NCBI GenBank assembly: GCA_049422085.1
Contig: JBMSOD010000055.1
Span: 1-15,259 of the forward strand
Origin: UBA4615 sp049422085
Lineage (GTDB): Bacteria; Pseudomonadota; Gammaproteobacteria; Burkholderiales; Burkholderiaceae_E
Reading direction: 5' to 3'
Length of the DNA stretch: 15,259 nt
Part shown: in pieces, positions 6,549-13,743 of the stretch
How the letters are laid out: every line of letters starts with the position of its first letter
Numbering within the stretch: the stretch's first letter is position 1
The notes under the pieces: model-generated
Database searches by the model: none
Seen by the model: the letters and a program-made list of their open reading frames with translations, nothing else
Told to the model about the DNA's origin: nothing
Program-made: the position numbers and the translations under genes

Positions 6549-7183
6549 TCACCCTTGCCCTGTCGAAAGGCCGCATCCTCGAAGAAACCCTGCCCCTGCT
6601 CGCCAGCGCAGGCATTTCGGTCGATCCGGCCGACCTCAAATCGCGCAAGCTCATTCTGCCCACGGCCGACCCGGGGCTGCGCCTGATCATCGTGCGGGCC
6701 AGTGACGTGCCGACCTATGTCCAGCATGGCGCCGCCGACCTCGGCGTGGCCGGCAAGGACGTGTTGCTCGAACACGGCGAAGCGGGGCTTTATCAGCCCG
6801 TCGATCTGGGCATCGGCCGCTGCCGCATGTGCGTGGCCGTGCCCGAGGGGTTCGACTATCTCGGCCGTGTGCGCAGCGGCGCGCGGCTGCGCATTGCCAC
6901 CAAGTATGTCGATGTGGCCCGGCAGCATTTCGCAGCCAAGGGGGTCCATGTCGACATCATCAAGCTGTACGGCTCCATGGAGCTCGCCCCGCTGGTGGGT
7001 CTGGCCGATGCCATTGTCGATCTTGTGTCCACAGGCAGCACACTCAAGGCCAACCATCTGGTCGAAGTCGAACAGATCATGGAGATTTCCTCCAGGCTGG
7101 TGATCAACCAGGCCTCGCTCAAGACCCGCCGTGCTGCGCTCGAACCTGTCATTGCAGCACTGAGCCCGCCGGAGGCGGCATGA
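6545..7183 (+). CDS. hisG: HisG, ATP phosphoribosyltransferase catalytic subunit, short form
   Basis: HisG condenses ATP with PRPP to give phosphoribosyl-ATP, the first and feedback-controlled step of histidine synthesis. The product is 212 residues: the two periplasmic-binding-like lobes are present, but the C-terminal histidine-sensing domain of long-form HisG (about 300 residues) is absent. Short HisG enzymes act as a complex with HisZ. Visible motifs are LALSKGRILEE at 4-14, VAGKDVLLE near 68-76, and the PRPP-binding loop VDLVSTGSTLKAN at 158-170. Both ends overlap neighbours by ATGA. hisZ is not in this window and would be expected elsewhere in the genome. Confidence 0.96.
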   Translation: MITLALSKGRILEETLPLLASAGISVDPADLKSRKLILPTADPGLRLIIVRASDVPTYVQHGAADLGVAGKDVLLEHGEAGLYQPVDLGIGRCRMCVAVPEGFDYLGRVRSGARLRIATKYVDVARQHFAAKGVHVDIIKLYGSMELAPLVGLADAIVDLVSTGSTLKANHLVEVEQIMEISSRLVINQASLKTRRAALEPVIAALSPPEAA

Positions 7184-9621
7184 GCGCCCCCCGCATACGC
7201 AGACTCCACGCCGGCGCCCCGGGCTTTGAGGCCGAACTCAAGGCCCTGTTGGCCTGGGAGGCAGACCAGGATGCGGCCATCGAGTCGGCGGTCAGTCATA
7301 TCCTGGCCGAGATCCGCAGCCGTGGCGATGACGCGCTGATCGAGTTCACCCGACGCTTCGATCGCCTGACCGTGACCGAGCCAGGCGCGCTCGAACTGCC
7401 GCGCGCCACACTCACGCAGGCCCTTGACGCGCTTGCGGTGGAGCAGCGTCGGGCCCTGCAGGTGGCTGCCGACCGGGTCCGCGCCTATCACGAGCGTCAG
7501 CGCGCGGGCTCCTGGGATTACACCGATGCCCTGGGCAACCGGCTCGGTCAGAAGGTCACGCCGCTCGATCGCGTGGGACTCTATGTGCCCGGAGGCAAGG
7601 CGGCCTATCCCTCCTCGGTGCTCATGAATGCACTGCCGGCCAAGGTGGCTGGCGTGGGCGAACTGATCATGGTCTGTCCCACCCCCGACGGGGTCCGTAA
7701 TCCCATGGTGCTGGCGGCTGCGGCCATTGCCGGCGTCGACCGGGTCTTTACCGTGGGCGGCGCTCAGGCAGTCGGCGCGCTGGCCTTCGGCACGGCCACC
7801 GTCCCTGCGGTCGACAAGATCGTCGGCCCCGGTAATGCCTATGTCGCCGAAGCCAAGCGACGGGTCTTTGGCACGGTGGGGATCGACATGATCGCCGGAC
7901 CTTCGGAGATCCTGATCCTGTGTGATGGCCAGACCGATCCTGAGTGGATTGCCATGGACCTGTTCTCACAGGCCGAGCATGACGAGCTGGCCCAGTCCAT
8001 TTTGCTTTGCCCTGATGCCGCCTACCTCGATGCGGTGCAGGCTGCAATCGACCGTCTGCTGCCTGACATGCCCCGGCATGAAGTGATCGCAGCCTCGCTG
8101 GGCGGCCGCGGCGCGCTCATTCAGATTGAATCGCTCGAGCAGGGCTGTGCGCTCATCGACCGGATCGCGCCGGAGCATCTCGAAATCTCCACCCGCAATC
8201 CGGAGCAGTGGGCCGAGCGCATCCGTCATGCAGGCGCCATGTTCCTCGGGCCCTGGTCGTCCGAGTCGCTCGGCGACTATTGCGCAGGCCCCAATCATGT
8301 CCTGCCCACCATGCGCACCGCGCGTTTTTCCTCGCCCCTGGGGGTCTACGATTTCCAGAAGCGTTCAAGCCTGATCCAGGCCAGTGCGGCCGGTGCCGCC
8401 CGTCTTGGCGAGGTTGCGTCGGTGCTGGCCCATGGTGAAGGCCTGCAGGCGCATGCCCGCAGTGCCGAGATGAGGATTGAGGGTGCGCGACAGCAGGCGC
8501 AGGCAGACCATGCGAACACGGGCAGCGCCCTCGGTCCTGGGCACTGGGTCAGGCCCGAGGTGCAGGCCATGGCGGCCTATCACGTGCCAGACGCTTCGGG
8601 CCTGATCAAGCTCGATGCCATGGAAAATCCCTTCCGTCTTCCAGAGCCGCTTCAGCAGGCCCTGGGCGAACGGCTCGCCGCAGTGGCCATCAACCGCTAT
8701 CCTGCCCCGAGCTATGCCTCACTCAAGCAGAAGGTGAGGGAACGGCTCGAAGTGCCGGAGGCGGCCGGCCTTCTGCTGGGCAACGGATCGGATGAGCTCA
8801 TCACGATCATGAGCACCGCGCTGGCGCGCCCGGGTGCCACCGTGGTTGCACCTGCGCCGTCCTTCGTGATGTACGACGTCACCACCCGACTGGTGGGCAT
8901 GCACTATGTGCCGGTGCCTCTGGCGCCCGATCTGAGCCTCGATCTGCCCGCCCTGCTGGGCGCCATTGAAGCCCATCGCCCCGCCCTGGTGTGGCTGGCC
9001 TTTCCCAACAATCCCACGGGCAATGCCTTTGCGCGCGAGCACATCGAAGCGGTCTTGCGCGCCGCACCGGGTCTGGTGGTGGTCGATGAAGCCTATCGTC
9101 CGTTCGCCGACGATACCTTCATGACTGACCTGCCGCGCTGGCCCAATCTGGTGGTCATGCGCACGGTTTCCAAGCTCGGGCTGGCGGGGGTGCGTCTGGG
9201 CTACATGGCGGCAGCCCCCGAGTGGATCGCCGAATTCGACAAGGTGCGACCACCCTACAACCTCAGCGTCCTCAACGAGGCGGCAGCAGAGTTCGCGCTC
9301 GAGCATTTCGATGTGCTGCTCGAACAGACCGCCCTGTTGCGTAGCGAACGTGAGCGGCTTCAGGGCGCGCTTGCGCAGATCCCGGGCGTCACGCCTTTCC
9401 CGTCGCAGGCCAATTTCATTCTGGTCCGCGTGCCTGACGCCCCGGCCGTGGCCGCCGGAATGCGTCGTGAAGGGGTGCTGATCAAGGATGTGAGCCGCAC
9501 CAGCCCGCTGCTGGCCAACTGCGTGCGCATTTCGGTCGGTACGCCGCGAGACAATGCCCGCATGCTCGAGGCACTGAACGCCGCACTTGCAGGCATGGCC
9601 TCTCCGGGCGCATCCTCCTGA
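7180..9621 (+). CDS. hisDC: Fused histidinol dehydrogenase / histidinol-phosphate aminotransferase (HisD-HisC)
   Basis: One uninterrupted 813-residue frame carries two complete histidine enzymes. Residues 1 to about 433 are HisD (histidinol to histidine, two NAD-dependent steps). Its key residues are Gln264 and His267 (FSQAEHDE), catalytic Glu332-His333 (APEHLE), Asp366 (GDYCAGPNHVLPT) and His425 (GLQAHA), which supply the zinc site and catalysis. Residues about 457-813 are HisC, a PLP fold-type I aminotransferase: GNGSDE at 534-539, FPNNPTGN at 608-615, DEAYRPF at 636-642, PLP-lysine Lys665 in RTVSKLGLAG, and substrate-phosphate Arg783 in CVRISVG. The two are joined by a polar Ala/Gln/Gly linker (434-456). 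Between them I find no in-frame stop and no in-frame ATG, GTG or TTG before the HisC domain. GTG 8560 and ATG 8569 lie just inside it and would clip its first helix. ATG 7180 overlaps the hisG stop. A pair of compensating sequencing indels is the alternative. The symbol hisDC is descriptive. Confidence 0.9.
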   Translation: MSAPRIRRLHAGAPGFEAELKALLAWEADQDAAIESAVSHILAEIRSRGDDALIEFTRRFDRLTVTEPGALELPRATLTQALDALAVEQRRALQVAADRVRAYHERQRAGSWDYTDALGNRLGQKVTPLDRVGLYVPGGKAAYPSSVLMNALPAKVAGVGELIMVCPTPDGVRNPMVLAAAAIAGVDRVFTVGGAQAVGALAFGTATVPAVDKIVGPGNAYVAEAKRRVFGTVGIDMIAGPSEILILCDGQTDPEWIAMDLFSQAEHDELAQSILLCPDAAYLDAVQAAIDRLLPDMPRHEVIAASLGGRGALIQIESLEQGCALIDRIAPEHLEISTRNPEQWAERIRHAGAMFLGPWSSESLGDYCAGPNHVLPTMRTARFSSPLGVYDFQKRSSLIQASAAGAARLGEVASVLAHGEGLQAHARSAEMRIEGARQQAQADHANTGSALGPGHWVRPEVQAMAAYHVPDASGLIKLDAMENPFRLPEPLQQALGERLAAVAINRYPAPSYASLKQKVRERLEVPEAAGLLLGNGSDELITIMSTALARPGATVVAPAPSFVMYDVTTRLVGMHYVPVPLAPDLSLDLPALLGAIEAHRPALVWLAFPNNPTGNAFAREHIEAVLRAAPGLVVVDEAYRPFADDTFMTDLPRWPNLVVMRTVSKLGLAGVRLGYMAAAPEWIAEFDKVRPPYNLSVLNEAAAEFALEHFDVLLEQTALLRSERERLQGALAQIPGVTPFPSQANFILVRVPDAPAVAAGMRREGVLIKDVSRTSPLLANCVRISVGTPRDNARMLEALNAALAGMASPGASS

Positions 9622-9641
9622 CTCATTCTTTGATCCTGACC

Positions 9642-10235
9642 ATGCGCCAAGCCGAAGTCCGCCGAGATACAGCTGAAACCCGTATCCGTGTCCGAATGAA
9701 TCTTGATGGCACCGGACAGCAGAAGCTGGCCAGCGGTGTGCCTTTTCTCGATCACATGCTCGACCAGATCGCCCGTCACGGACTCGTCGATCTCGAGGTC
9801 GAGGCCGACGGCGATCTGCATATCGATGGTCATCACACGGTCGAGGATATCGGCATCACGATGGGCCAGGCGCTGGCTCGTGCGGTGGGGGACAAAAAAG
9901 GCATCCGCCGCTATGGCCATGCCTACGTCCCGCTCGATGAAGCCCTGTCGCGCGTGGTGGTCGATTTCTCGGGTCGCCCTGGCCTGATCTGGAACGTGCC
10001 GTTCACGCGCGCCATGATTGGCGGTTTCGATGTCGACCTGGCCCATGAGTTCTTCCAGGGGCTGGTCAATCATGCCCAGATCACCCTGCATGTTGACAAC
10101 CTGCGCGGTGACAATGCCCATCACCAGTGCGAGACGGTGTTCAAGGCCTTTGCGCGGGCACTGCGCATGGCCATCGAGCCTGACCCGCGTGCCGCAGGTC
10201 AGGTGCCGTCCACCAAAGGCAGCCTGGTGGGCTGA
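9642..10235 (+). CDS. hisB: HisB, imidazoleglycerol-phosphate dehydratase (monofunctional)
   Basis: HisB dehydrates imidazoleglycerol phosphate to imidazoleacetol phosphate, which HisC then aminates. The 197-residue product is the monofunctional dehydratase; the N-terminal phosphatase half found in E. coli HisB is absent, so histidinol-phosphatase must be encoded elsewhere. The metal-binding repeats are clear: FLDHMLDQIARHG at 35-47, DGHHTVEDIG at 62-71, RYGHAYVPLDEALSR at 90-104, and DNAHHQCETVFKAF at 157-170, ending STKGSL. ATG 9642 gives the standard N terminus MRQAEV; an in-frame TTG at 9630 would add four residues. It lies 20 bases after the fused hisDC. Confidence 0.96.
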   Translation: MRQAEVRRDTAETRIRVRMNLDGTGQQKLASGVPFLDHMLDQIARHGLVDLEVEADGDLHIDGHHTVEDIGITMGQALARAVGDKKGIRRYGHAYVPLDEALSRVVVDFSGRPGLIWNVPFTRAMIGGFDVDLAHEFFQGLVNHAQITLHVDNLRGDNAHHQCETVFKAFARALRMAIEPDPRAAGQVPSTKGSLVG

Positions 10236-10238
10236 TCC

Positions 10239-10883
10239 GTGAAGCCGACCACCGTTGTTGTCGATTACGGCATGGGCAATCTGCGCTCGGTGGCCCGGGC
10301 GCTCGAACATGTGGCCCAGGACCGTGTGCAGGTTGTCGTTTCGAGCGATCCCGAGACGCTGCGCAAGGCCGATCGCATTGTCCTGCCAGGGCAGGGGGCC
10401 ATGCCCGATTGCATGCGCGAACTCGATGCGCGTGGCCTGCGCGAGGCTGTGATCGAAGCTGCGCGAAGCAAGCCGCTCTTCGGGGTGTGCATCGGAGAGC
10501 AGATGCTCTTTGCGCACAGCGAGGAGGGAAACACCCCCGGACTCGGACTGTTTCAGGGCGAGGTGGTGCGCTTTCCTGCCGGTCTTCGGGATCCGGCGCT
10601 TGGCGCTCGCCTGAAGGTGCCTCACATGGGCTGGAACCGTGTTCGTCAGGAGCGCTCCCATCCGCTCTGGCAAGGCGTGCCCGATGAAAGCTATTTCTAC
10701 TTCGTGCACAGTTACTTTGCGCAGTCGACCCAATCCGACGAGACGGTCGGTAGTGCCGAGCATGGGCTTCGCTTTACCTGTGCGGTGGCGCGGGATAACA
10801 TCTTCGCCACTCAGTTTCATCCCGAAAAAAGCGCGGCCTGCGGCTTGCGCCTTTATGCCAACTTCCTTGACTGGCGGCCCTGA
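10239..10883 (+). CDS. hisH: HisH, glutaminase subunit of imidazoleglycerol-phosphate synthase
   Basis: HisH releases ammonia from glutamine and channels it through HisF to make imidazoleglycerol phosphate and AICAR. It is a 214-residue class I glutamine amidotransferase with triad Cys84 (FGVCIGEQML), His194 and Glu196 (QFHPEKS). The N-terminal DYGMGNLRSVARALEH and oxyanion-loop LPGQGAMPDCM are also present. The start is GTG 10239, three bases after the hisB stop and preceded by GGTGGG; it places the first strand TTVVVDYG correctly. The partner hisF lies two genes downstream, with hisA between, the usual proteobacterial order. Confidence 0.95.
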   Translation: MKPTTVVVDYGMGNLRSVARALEHVAQDRVQVVVSSDPETLRKADRIVLPGQGAMPDCMRELDARGLREAVIEAARSKPLFGVCIGEQMLFAHSEEGNTPGLGLFQGEVVRFPAGLRDPALGARLKVPHMGWNRVRQERSHPLWQGVPDESYFYFVHSYFAQSTQSDETVGSAEHGLRFTCAVARDNIFATQFHPEKSAACGLRLYANFLDWRP

Positions 10884-10888
10884 GGTCT

Positions 10889-10920
10889 GCGCCTGATGCG
10901 TCACTTCTGCGTCATCGCGC
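10889..10920 (+). repeat. Imperfect hairpin in the hisH-hisA gap
   Basis: The 80-base gap (10884-10963) is the longest untranslated stretch inside the his run. Just after the hisH stop, GCGC (10889-10892), GATG (10895-10898) and CG (10899-10900) can pair with CG (10910-10911), CATC (10913-10916) and GCGC (10917-10920). This leaves a two-base and a one-base bulge and a nine-base loop. The same segment holds a direct repeat TGCGTCA at 10897-10903 and 10908-10914, 11 bases apart. Only a pyrimidine-rich TTCCTTC follows, not a T-run. No ribosome-binding sequence is obvious before hisA. Function is unknown. Confidence 0.35.
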
Positions 10921-10963
10921 TTCCTTCAGCCTTCGGTTCGCCCCCCACCTGCCCCGTGCCTTC

Positions 10964-11713
10964 ATGCTGCTGATTCCCGCCATCGATCTCAAGGATGGGC
11001 GTTGCGTGCGCCTGCGTCAGGGCGACATGGACGACGCCACCGTCTTTTCGGACGACCCGGCGGCCATGGCCCGCAAGTGGCTCGATCTCGGTGCCCGGCG
11101 CCTGCATCTGGTTGACCTCAACGGTGCGTTTGCAGGCAAGCCACGTAACGAGTCGGCCATTCGGGCCATCCTCGACGAGGTGGGTGCTCAGATTCCAGTC
11201 CAGATTGGTGGAGGCATCCGGGATCTCGATACGATCGAGCGTTACCTCGACGGGGGAATCAGCTACGTGATCATCGGCACGGCCGCGGTCAAGAATCCCG
11301 GTTTTCTGCACGATGCGTGCAGTGCCTTCCCCGGACAGGTGATCGTGGGTCTCGATGCCCGCGATGGCAAGGGTGCCACCGACGGCTGGAGCAAGCTCAC
11401 CGGTCACGATGTGGGTGACCTGGGCCGCAAGTTCGAGGGCTATGGCGTTGAGGCGGTCATCTACACCGACATCGGCCGCGACGGCATGATGCAGGGCGTC
11501 AACATCGAAGCCACCGTTCGACTGGCCCGTGCGCTGACGGTGCCGGTGATCGCTTCGGGCGGTGTCAGCAGCATCACCGATGTCGATCGACTGTGCGAAG
11601 TCGAAGACGAAGGCATCGAAGGGGCCATCGTGGGTCGCGCGATCTATGAGGGCGCGCTTGATTTCGGCCTGGCCCAGGCGCGGGCTGATGACTACACGGG
11701 CGGCGAACGCTGA
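10964..11713 (+). CDS. hisA: HisA, ProFAR isomerase
   Basis: HisA opens the ribose of ProFAR to PRFAR in histidine synthesis (Amadori rearrangement). It is a 249-residue (beta-alpha)8 barrel with the two catalytic aspartates Asp8 (IPAIDLKDG) and Asp131 (VGLDARDGK). The phosphate-binding glycines VQIGGGIRD at 79-87 and VIASGGVSS are present, and the signature ATDGWSKLTGHDV is intact. Length and ends are normal. ATG 10964 is fixed by the conserved MLLIPAIDL start, although no good ribosome-binding sequence precedes it. The stop overlaps the hisF start (TGATG at 11711-11715). Confidence 0.96.
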   Translation: MLLIPAIDLKDGRCVRLRQGDMDDATVFSDDPAAMARKWLDLGARRLHLVDLNGAFAGKPRNESAIRAILDEVGAQIPVQIGGGIRDLDTIERYLDGGISYVIIGTAAVKNPGFLHDACSAFPGQVIVGLDARDGKGATDGWSKLTGHDVGDLGRKFEGYGVEAVIYTDIGRDGMMQGVNIEATVRLARALTVPVIASGGVSSITDVDRLCEVEDEGIEGAIVGRAIYEGALDFGLAQARADDYTGGER

Positions 11714-12474
11714 TGCTTACCCGTCGCATCATTCCCTGCCTCGATGTCACCGCAGGCCGGGTGGTCAAAGGTGTGAATTTCGTGGGGCTGCGCGATGCCG
11801 GAGACCCGGTCGAGATTGCGCGACGCTACGACCGTGAAGGTGCCGACGAGCTGACCTTCCTCGACATCACCGCCTCGAGCGACGAGCGGGACATCATCGT
11901 GCATGTCATCGAGCAGGTGGCGGCACAGGTGTTCATTCCGCTCACCGTCGGTGGAGGGGTTCGCAGCGTGGCCGATGTCCGCCGACTGCTCAACGCGGGC
12001 GCCGACAAGGTGTCCATCAATACCGCCGCGCTGACACGCCCCCAGCTGATTGCCGAAGCCGCTTCGTTCTTCGGGTCGCAGTGCATCGTCTGTGCCATCG
12101 ACGCCAAGCAGGTTGCTCCAGGGCGCTGGGAGGTCTTCACCCATGGCGGACGTCAATCGGCCGGACGCGATGCGCTGGCCTGGGCTGCCGAGGTCGAACG
12201 GCTGGGTGCAGGAGAAATCCTCCTGACCAGCATGGACCGTGACGGGACCCGGCAGGGTTTCGACCTTGAACTCACCCGCGCGGTCAGCGATGCCGTCGGT
12301 ATCCCGGTGATCGCTTCGGGCGGCGTGGGCGGGCTCCAGGATCTGGCCGATGGCGTACTGAAGGGCCATGCCGATGCCGTCCTTGCGGCGAGCATCTTCC
12401 ATTTCGGTGAATTCACGGTCGGTCAGGCCAAGGCGCATCTGGCAGCGCAGGGCATTGCCATGAGGTTGCAGTGA
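11713..12474 (+). CDS. hisF: HisF, cyclase subunit of imidazoleglycerol-phosphate synthase
   Basis: HisF uses ammonia from HisH to convert PRFAR into imidazoleglycerol phosphate plus AICAR. It is a 253-residue (beta-alpha)8 barrel with catalytic Asp11 (IIPCLDVTAGRVVKG) and Asp130 (CAIDAK). The phosphate-binding loops TVGGGVRS and VIASGGVGG and the motif FLDITAS are present. WEVFTHGGRQSAGRDAL matches the conserved loop next to Asp130. Its relation to HisA (half-barrel duplication) is visible in the shared glycine motifs. It begins on the last base of the hisA stop and its stop overlaps hisI (GTGA), so these are translated in tight succession. Confidence 0.96.
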   Translation: MLTRRIIPCLDVTAGRVVKGVNFVGLRDAGDPVEIARRYDREGADELTFLDITASSDERDIIVHVIEQVAAQVFIPLTVGGGVRSVADVRRLLNAGADKVSINTAALTRPQLIAEAASFFGSQCIVCAIDAKQVAPGRWEVFTHGGRQSAGRDALAWAAEVERLGAGEILLTSMDRDGTRQGFDLELTRAVSDAVGIPVIASGGVGGLQDLADGVLKGHADAVLAASIFHFGEFTVGQAKAHLAAQGIAMRLQ

Positions 12475-12878
12475 ACCCCCAGGCCTCGACCAACGTATCC
12501 TGGCTTGATCAGGTGCGCTGGGACGCTCAGGGGCTGGTCACGGCGATCGCCCAGGATGCAGACTCCCAGCGTGTGCTGATGGTGGCCTGGATGAACCGCG
12601 AGTCGCTTGAACTCACCGCCCGGCTTGGTCACGCAGTGTACTGGTCGAGATCCCGGGCACGTCTGTGGCACAAGGGCGAAGAGTCCGGTCATGTCCAGAC
12701 AGTGAGAGAGATCCGCCTCGATTGCGACGGAGATGCGATCGTGCTGCAGGTCAGTCAGGCCGGCGGCATCGCCTGTCATACCGGGAGGCAGTCCTGCTTT
12801 TACAGCCGGCTCGAACAGGGACAGTGGGTGAGCGTCGACCCGGTCCTGCAGGATCCGGCCACCATTTATCGCACCTGA
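12471..12878 (+). CDS. hisI: HisI, phosphoribosyl-AMP cyclohydrolase
   Basis: HisI opens the adenine ring of phosphoribosyl-AMP, the third step of the pathway. It is a 135-residue monofunctional enzyme, not fused to HisE. Metal ligands are present: the DCDGD cluster with Asp84, Asp86 and Asp88 (Mg site) and Cys85, Cys102 and Cys109 (Zn site) in ACHTGRQSCFY. The substrate loop WSRSRARLWHKGEESGHVQ is intact at 58-76. The start is GTG 12471, sharing bases with the hisF stop (GTGA). A 64-base gap follows before hisE. Confidence 0.95.
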   Translation: MNPQASTNVSWLDQVRWDAQGLVTAIAQDADSQRVLMVAWMNRESLELTARLGHAVYWSRSRARLWHKGEESGHVQTVREIRLDCDGDAIVLQVSQAGGIACHTGRQSCFYSRLEQGQWVSVDPVLQDPATIYRT

Positions 12879-12942
12879 CCGCGCCCACCTCTCCTTCATC
12901 GGCCCCGGAAAACCCCGGTACCAGACCCAAGCGGCCCATGCC

Positions 12943-13380
12943 ATGACCCATCCGCCCGCGCCCGCGTCCGAGTCCGCCAGACCCGCATCAGCCTCGTCGT
13001 TGGTAACAGCGACCGAGTCTTCGCCTGCGCCGACGTCGGACCTGCTCAACCGCCTTGGCGAATTGCTTGCAGCGCGACGTGAAGCTGATCCGCAGGTGTC
13101 CTATGTGGCCCGCCTCATGAGCAAGGGACCGGATTCGATCCTCAAGAAGATCGGTGAGGAAGCGACCGAGACCGTGATGGCGGCCAAGGACGGTGTGCCC
13201 GACCGCATCGTGTCCGAGACGGCTGATCTGTGGTTCCACACGCTGGTGATGCTGGCCTTCTACAACCTTCGTCCGCAGGATGTCCTCGACGAACTCGCTC
13301 GCCGCGAGGGGCTGTCGGGTCTGGCCGAAAAAGCCGCACGTACGGACTCCCCCACTTCATTGCCGCAGGACACGCCATGA
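12943..13380 (+). CDS. hisE: HisE, phosphoribosyl-ATP pyrophosphatase, with N-terminal extension
   Basis: HisE hydrolyses phosphoribosyl-ATP to phosphoribosyl-AMP (second step). The all-alpha MazG-like catalytic core is complete: LLNRLGELLAARREADPQVSYV near 34-55, KGPDSILKKIGEEATETVMAAKDG at 61-84 with the metal-binding GEEATE, and SETADLWFHTLVML at 91-104. The 145 residues exceed the usual ~105-125. The excess is an Ala/Ser/Pro/Thr-rich N-terminal stretch of about 31 residues plus a polar tail. ATG 12943 has no clear ribosome-binding sequence. The only other in-phase start-like codon before the core is TTG 13000, so the extension may or may not be translated. The stop overlaps hinT (ATGA). 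Confidence 0.93.
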   Translation: MTHPPAPASESARPASASSLVTATESSPAPTSDLLNRLGELLAARREADPQVSYVARLMSKGPDSILKKIGEEATETVMAAKDGVPDRIVSETADLWFHTLVMLAFYNLRPQDVLDELARREGLSGLAEKAARTDSPTSLPQDTP

Positions 13381-13730
13381 GTCATGACTGCATTTTTTGC
13401 CGCATCGTCCGCGGCGAACTGCCCAGCCGCAAGGTCTATGAGGATGAGGACATCCTGGCCTTTCACGACATCCGTCCGCTTGCACCCGTGCATTTCCTGA
13501 TCATCCCCAAGGTGCATGTGGTCAACCTCTACGACGCCGACCTCGGGCATCAGGCCCTGCTTGGCAAGATCCTGGGCATGGCGGGGCAGTTGGCGCGTGA
13601 ACAGGGCCTTGAAGACGGCTTTCGCACTGTGGTCAACAACGGCAGGATCGGGGGGCAGGAGGTGTATCATCTGCACCTCCACGTCCTGGGCGGCCCCCAG
13701 CCTTTGCGTATCGGCCTGCCCACGGCCTGA
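13377..13730 (+). CDS. hinT: HinT, HIT-family purine nucleoside phosphoramidase
   Basis: This is a 117-residue HIT protein that hydrolyses AMP-linked phosphoramidates such as adenylated lysine. Motifs are CIFCRIVRGELPS at 5-17, VYEDEDILAFHDIRPLAPVHFLI at 20-42, the GFRTVVNNGRIGGQEV loop at 81-96, and the HIT active site HLHLHVLGG at 98-106. Position 101 is Leu where Val is common. ATG 13377 overlaps the hisE stop and gives the standard start MSHDCIFC. A longer in-phase reading from 13230 would only translate hisE out of phase. It is commonly found between hisE and tatA in betaproteobacteria. Confidence 0.95.
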   Translation: MSHDCIFCRIVRGELPSRKVYEDEDILAFHDIRPLAPVHFLIIPKVHVVNLYDADLGHQALLGKILGMAGQLAREQGLEDGFRTVVNNGRIGGQEVYHLHLHVLGGPQPLRIGLPTA

Positions 13731-13731
13731 C

Positions 13732-13737
13732 AAGGAG
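13732..13737 (+). promoter_or_regulatory. Strong ribosome-binding site for tatA
   Basis: AAGGAG lies six bases before the tatA ATG, directly after the hinT stop. It is the best Shine-Dalgarno match noted in the window, where most genes rely on overlapping stops and starts. That fits the need for far more TatA than TatB or TatC in the translocase. Confidence 0.7.
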
Positions 13738-13743
13738 CATTTC

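Noticed and set aside
6829..7179. Extension of the hisDC frame upstream to give a 930-codon frame
   Set aside because: These codons lie out of phase over hisG; the HisD N terminus MSAPRIRRL begins at ATG 7180 with the usual ATGA overlap.
9360..10904. 514-codon open frame on the minus strand opposite hisC end, hisB and hisH
   Set aside because: It is the antisense shadow of well-identified genes in GC-rich DNA; its protein is His/Gly/Arg-rich with no recognisable domain.
12899..12926. CCCCGG-AAAA-CCCCGG near the hisI-hisE gap as a hairpin
   Set aside because: It is mainly a direct repeat; the possible stem is only about four pairs (CCGG/CCGG) and not worth calling.
13230..13376. Longer start for hinT
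   Set aside because: This is hisE read out of phase; HinT homology begins exactly at ATG 13377.
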